Assembly (NCBI RefSeq): GCF_965138505.1
Contig: NZ_CBCSCO010000002.1
Span: 496,001 to 560,000 of the forward strand
Direction of reading: 5' to 3'
Length of the DNA: 64,000 nucleotides
DNA from: Litorimonas haliclonae
GTDB taxonomy: Bacteria; Pseudomonadota; Alphaproteobacteria; Caulobacterales; Maricaulaceae
Shown here: positions 61,318 to 64,000 of the stretch, one piece after another
How positions within the stretch are numbered: position 1 is the first letter of the stretch
Layout: every line of letters begins with the position of its first letter
The notes under the pieces: generated by a model
What the model was told of the DNA's origin: nothing
The model's input: the letters and a program-made list of their open reading frames with translations, nothing else
The model's database searches: none
Translations under genes and position numbers: made by a program

Positions 61318-61857
61318 TCAGATCTTTTCCGTAATTCGGATCGCGGTAAGGCAGCCTTGGCGGATAAACCTCGATAACAGCCCGTAGCCGGGAGCCTCTT
61401 TCGCGCCGCCTTCGACGGCAATATCGCGGTGGTGCAGTTCGTCTTCGCGAAATTCGGCAAAGGTAGCTGCAAGCTCCGGCTCGACTTCGGCGATTTCTTC
61501 GGACTGGCTGCCATAATGCTGCTCTATCACGGTCTCGACGGCTTCGGTGCAGGCATGGGCGGCTTTTTCCCCCATCAGCGCGGTTACCACGCCCAGACCA
61601 TATCCGGCCACATTCCAGATCGGCGTCATAGCGGTGGGGCGGACATTTCGTTCAACCAGAAGCTTGTCGAATGCGTCGAGGTGCTTTTGCTCTTCGTCCT
61701 GCATTTCCTGCAGCTGATCCGCCATTTCCTTGGTCTTGGGATTTGCGCCAAAGACAGCCTTCTGACCTTTATAAATCGCCACAGCGCCGTATTCCCCCGC
61801 GTGGTCAACACGCAGCATCTCGGCAATTCTGGGATTGGTTCTCTTAGCGTTTGACAT
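61318..61857 (-). CDS. coq7: Demethoxyubiquinone hydroxylase
   Basis: 179 aa di-iron carboxylate protein. Iron ligands in RVDHAGEYGA, EEQKHLDAF and EDELHHRDIA (ExxH). Hydroxylates C6 of the ubiquinone ring at the inner membrane. Its start overlaps dsbB by 14 bp. Confidence 0.96.
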   Translation of the reverse strand: MSNAKRTNPRIAEMLRVDHAGEYGAVAIYKGQKAVFGANPKTKEMADQLQEMQDEEQKHLDAFDKLLVERNVRPTAMTPIWNVAGYGLGVVTALMGEKAAHACTEAVETVIEQHYGSQSEEIAEVEPELAATFAEFREDELHHRDIAVEGGAKEAPGYGLLSRFIRQGCLTAIRITEKI

Positions 61858-62347
61858 GCCGAAATCCTAACACAGCCGTCATGATAGCGCCACCGAGTGA
61901 CAGCAGGCCGTTCCATGTCGCCATCGATAAGCCAAGGAACACCCAGACCGCATTCGAACAAGACGGCGGCATGATTTTTTTGTCGAGATTGGCAAAGGGA
62001 TCACCGCCTGAGAAGTCAGGCAAAGCCGCGCCGCCGCCCGAGCAGGTCTTGGGGCCGTCCCACCACTTAAACTCGACGCCGGTATGATAAAAAGCGAGTC
62101 CCGCACTGCCCAGTAATAAGAATACGAGTAAAAGCGTGAGAGCACGGCTCAGCGGCAGTCCCATCCGCGCCATAATCAAGGCGAGCACAGCCACAACCAC
62201 GACCGCTTTGTGAACATGGCGCTGCCAGTAACACATAGTGCAGGGTTGATAGCCGAAACCGTATTGAGAAACCCAGGCCCCGATCAAAAGCCCGCCGGAG
62301 AGGAGCAGAGCAAATAGCGGGGCGCGATAAGGAGGAGAAATCGTCAT
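61844..62347 (-). CDS. dsbB: Disulfide bond formation protein B
   Basis: 167 aa, four TM helices. First periplasmic cysteine pair in YQPCTMCYWQRH; the second pair is likely the periplasmic Cys in TCSGGG and SCSNAV. Reoxidises DsbA using quinone. Overlap with coq7, a quinone-synthesis gene, suggests joint expression. Confidence 0.93.
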   Translation of the reverse strand: MTISPPYRAPLFALLLSGGLLIGAWVSQYGFGYQPCTMCYWQRHVHKAVVVVAVLALIMARMGLPLSRALTLLLVFLLLGSAGLAFYHTGVEFKWWDGPKTCSGGGAALPDFSGGDPFANLDKKIMPPSCSNAVWVFLGLSMATWNGLLSLGGAIMTAVLGFRHVKR

Positions 62348-62546
62348 AAATTCGATATAGTCGAGTAAGGCGGCCCTGTCATGTGACAGATTGGCAGGAC
62401 TTCGGACAAATGAAAAATTGACGAGGGGGACTAGGAAAAATGCCTCCGACGACTTCGCTTGGCATCAATTCTGCATAATTCCTTATGGAAACCACCATTG
62501 CGCCTGCTTTCGGCGCAAATTGGGACAGAATGCTGGGACTTATAGA

Positions 62547-64000
62547 ATGAGTGCATCAATAGCCGTCACTGACAGCCGATCCGATTGGACAGGCAAGCCG
62601 GCTCGTTTGCCGTCAACCCGCTTTCGCTGGCCCGAAGATATGCGGCGCAATCTCGGCAAAGCGACGTTTCAGGCAAGTCACAACGCGCATCGCCTCGAGC
62701 AATTTTCCGATGCAAAGCTAGCCGAGTTGTTGGATGTTTACCCTAGAGAGAAGCTCGGCATTTACCGCTTTCCGAGCCGCGACAAAGCCGCGCAAAAGGC
62801 CGAACATGGCTGCGCCCCGACTTTGTCCGGCGCCGAGATTATGGACGCCGTCAGAAACGGACAAATTTGGTTAAATTTACGGGCCGTAAATAAAGAACTG
62901 CCGGAATATGAAGCTCTGGCCGAAACGATATTCAGTCAACTTAAAGAAGCCTCGGGGACGGCAACATTTAAAGAAGATGTCGGGGTCCTGATTTCCTCGC
63001 CCAATATTCACGTCCATTACCATTTGGATATTCCACTGGTTTGTTTGGTGCAGCTTCGCGGCGAAAAGAAAGTCTCTATCTATCCAAGGCGGGCGCCTTT
63101 TGTGGAGCCAGACCAAATATCGGATTTTGCCTTAAGACGCCAAGACGAACAAATGACATATTCGGACCGTTTCGAAGCCGCCGCGAATGTTGTTTCATTA
63201 GAGCCGGGCCTCGCCGTCACCTGGCCTCAAACTGCGCCGCATCGCGTTCAGAACGGAAACTCTTTGAATGTCTCGCTTTCCTGCGAGTTCATGACGGGCG
63301 AAGGCATTTTAAAGGCAAATGCGCTTCATACCAATGCGAGTTTGCGCAAGAGAAACCGTCAAGCCAAACCCTTTCCTGAAACGGTCAATTTATCAACTTT
63401 GACAAAGGCAGGGGCCGCGCGGGTATTAAAGAAAGTTGCCCCTTTACCGAAGAAAGCGCCGACTCCAATTACGTTCGAGCTTTTAAAAGGCGGCGAAATC
63501 AAACCTCTAACGCAGAAAAAAGCGGACACAGAATCTGATTTAACTTGCCAGGTCTTGAAGCCCAAAGAATTATCTTATCAGGATCGGCGGGATTGGAGAG
63601 AAATTTTACAATCCGATTTCCAATATAAAACCCCCCTTTTGTCTCCGGACTTCATGGACTTGATCGCCAATTTTAGATCAGATGTACGCTGCATTCTGGT
63701 GCGGCGCGGATATGACTTGGTCGCCGTGCTTCCTGTATTCCAAAGAAATTTTGGACTGGTGAGGCCTGTAGGCGCGCCGTTTTCAGACTACGCGGCGCCG
63801 ATCCTTTCTAAAGAGGCGAATTTGACAATTGAAGAAATTATCGCTCTGTCCGGCTATTCGGTTTATCGGTCAAATGCGGTGCTCCTCCCCGTATCAGAAG
63901 AGGCAGATATTGAAGCAGACTCTGTGATGCGGTCATTTATTATTCATTTGAATGGACAAACGGCAGAAGAGCATTTGGAATCCAGCCGGGCTCAACACGC
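62547..64000 (+). CDS. Cupin/JmjC-like domain fused to CelD-type acetyltransferase domain (3' end missing)
   Basis: 484 codons to the window edge without a stop. Residues about 100-260 have HVHYHLDIP (His155, 157, 159) and a later PHRV (His232), the layout of a cupin/JmjC-type metal site (hydroxylase-like). A Lys-rich linker follows. From about residue 340 the sequence resembles the CelD acetyltransferase at 9905-11026: YKTPLLSPDFMDLIA and RPVGAPFSDYAAPI versus RPIGAPMTDYHGLI. The fusion suggests an enzyme that modifies and acylates one product, or a regulated acyltransferase. The ATG at 62547 has no strong ribosome site. Confidence 0.75.
   Translation, partial: MSASIAVTDSRSDWTGKPARLPSTRFRWPEDMRRNLGKATFQASHNAHRLEQFSDAKLAELLDVYPREKLGIYRFPSRDKAAQKAEHGCAPTLSGAEIMDAVRNGQIWLNLRAVNKELPEYEALAETIFSQLKEASGTATFKEDVGVLISSPNIHVHYHLDIPLVCLVQLRGEKKVSIYPRRAPFVEPDQISDFALRRQDEQMTYSDRFEAAANVVSLEPGLAVTWPQTAPHRVQNGNSLNVSLSCEFMTGEGILKANALHTNASLRKRNRQAKPFPETVNLSTLTKAGAARVLKKVAPLPKKAPTPITFELLKGGEIKPLTQKKADTESDLTCQVLKPKELSYQDRRDWREILQSDFQYKTPLLSPDFMDLIANFRSDVRCILVRRGYDLVAVLPVFQRNFGLVRPVGAPFSDYAAPILSKEANLTIEEIIALSGYSVYRSNAVLLPVSEEADIEADSVMRSFIIHLNGQTAEEHLESSRAQH

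Overview
The window reads as chromosome of an alphaproteobacterium, most likely an aquatic Maricaulales/Hyphomonadaceae-type organism (inference). Supporting signs are a methionine synthase split into two genes, the long alphaproteobacterial form of dCTP deaminase, Coq7, an HWE/HisKA_2 sensor kinase with GGAAC-N17-GTT (EcfG-type) promoters, ExoD, and a glutathione-dependent formaldehyde operon. No CRISPR array, rRNA or transposase was seen. One complete tRNA (Arg-CCG) and one tRNA 3' fragment are present.

Positions 1-6706 are the right-hand part of an integrative element. It ends in a 45-bp copy of the 3' half of a tRNA-Val(GAC) gene, next to a tyrosine integrase. Its cargo is two predicted secreted nucleases (S1/P1-type and staphylococcal-nuclease-type), an HMCES/YedK-like SRAP protein, a membrane protein and several small unknowns. 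It also holds a spaced direct-repeat module (10-516), a 21-bp tandem repeat beside int, a strong excess of the pentamer CTCAG/CTGAG, and a short gene that reads through only with a -1 frameshift at a canonical slippery heptamer.

From 6731 to about 46200 the content is mostly housekeeping. It includes a GMC oxidoreductase/aldehyde dehydrogenase pair, a zinc CDF exporter, RlmN, a BCCT carrier, a LysR/cupin/quinone reductase locus, ApaG and Dcd. A vitamin B12-methionine locus follows: BtuB under a cobalamin riboswitch, divergent from split MetH with a 20-bp palindrome between them. Then come an M24 peptidase, DegP, and succinate dehydrogenase. In the latter, sdhB is separated from sdhCDA and both membrane subunits lack the usual heme-ligand histidines. 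Ppa, a LysE exporter and ExoD close this part.

Positions 46211-51601 hold the most unusual locus. It contains a 26-codon gene for a double-glycine leader peptide with an 11-residue core, a C39-peptidase ABC transporter with intact catalytic residues, and a 72-residue gene that matches only the membrane-anchor end of an HlyD-type adaptor. Next to them, in the same orientation, is a hybrid histidine kinase whose predicted periplasmic sensor is TPR-like. No immunity gene is evident. A self-contained peptide export-and-sensing circuit is the leading hypothesis.

The right end (51680-64000) carries DedA, an AraC/GyrI regulator, DapF, an S9 peptidase, and a REP/MITE-like palindrome. It continues with the formaldehyde detoxification operon (interrupted by a possible nuclease-fold protein), the stress kinase plus an entericidin-type lipoprotein, Coq7 and DsbB. 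The last gene, cut by the window edge, fuses a cupin/JmjC-like domain to a CelD-type acetyltransferase domain.
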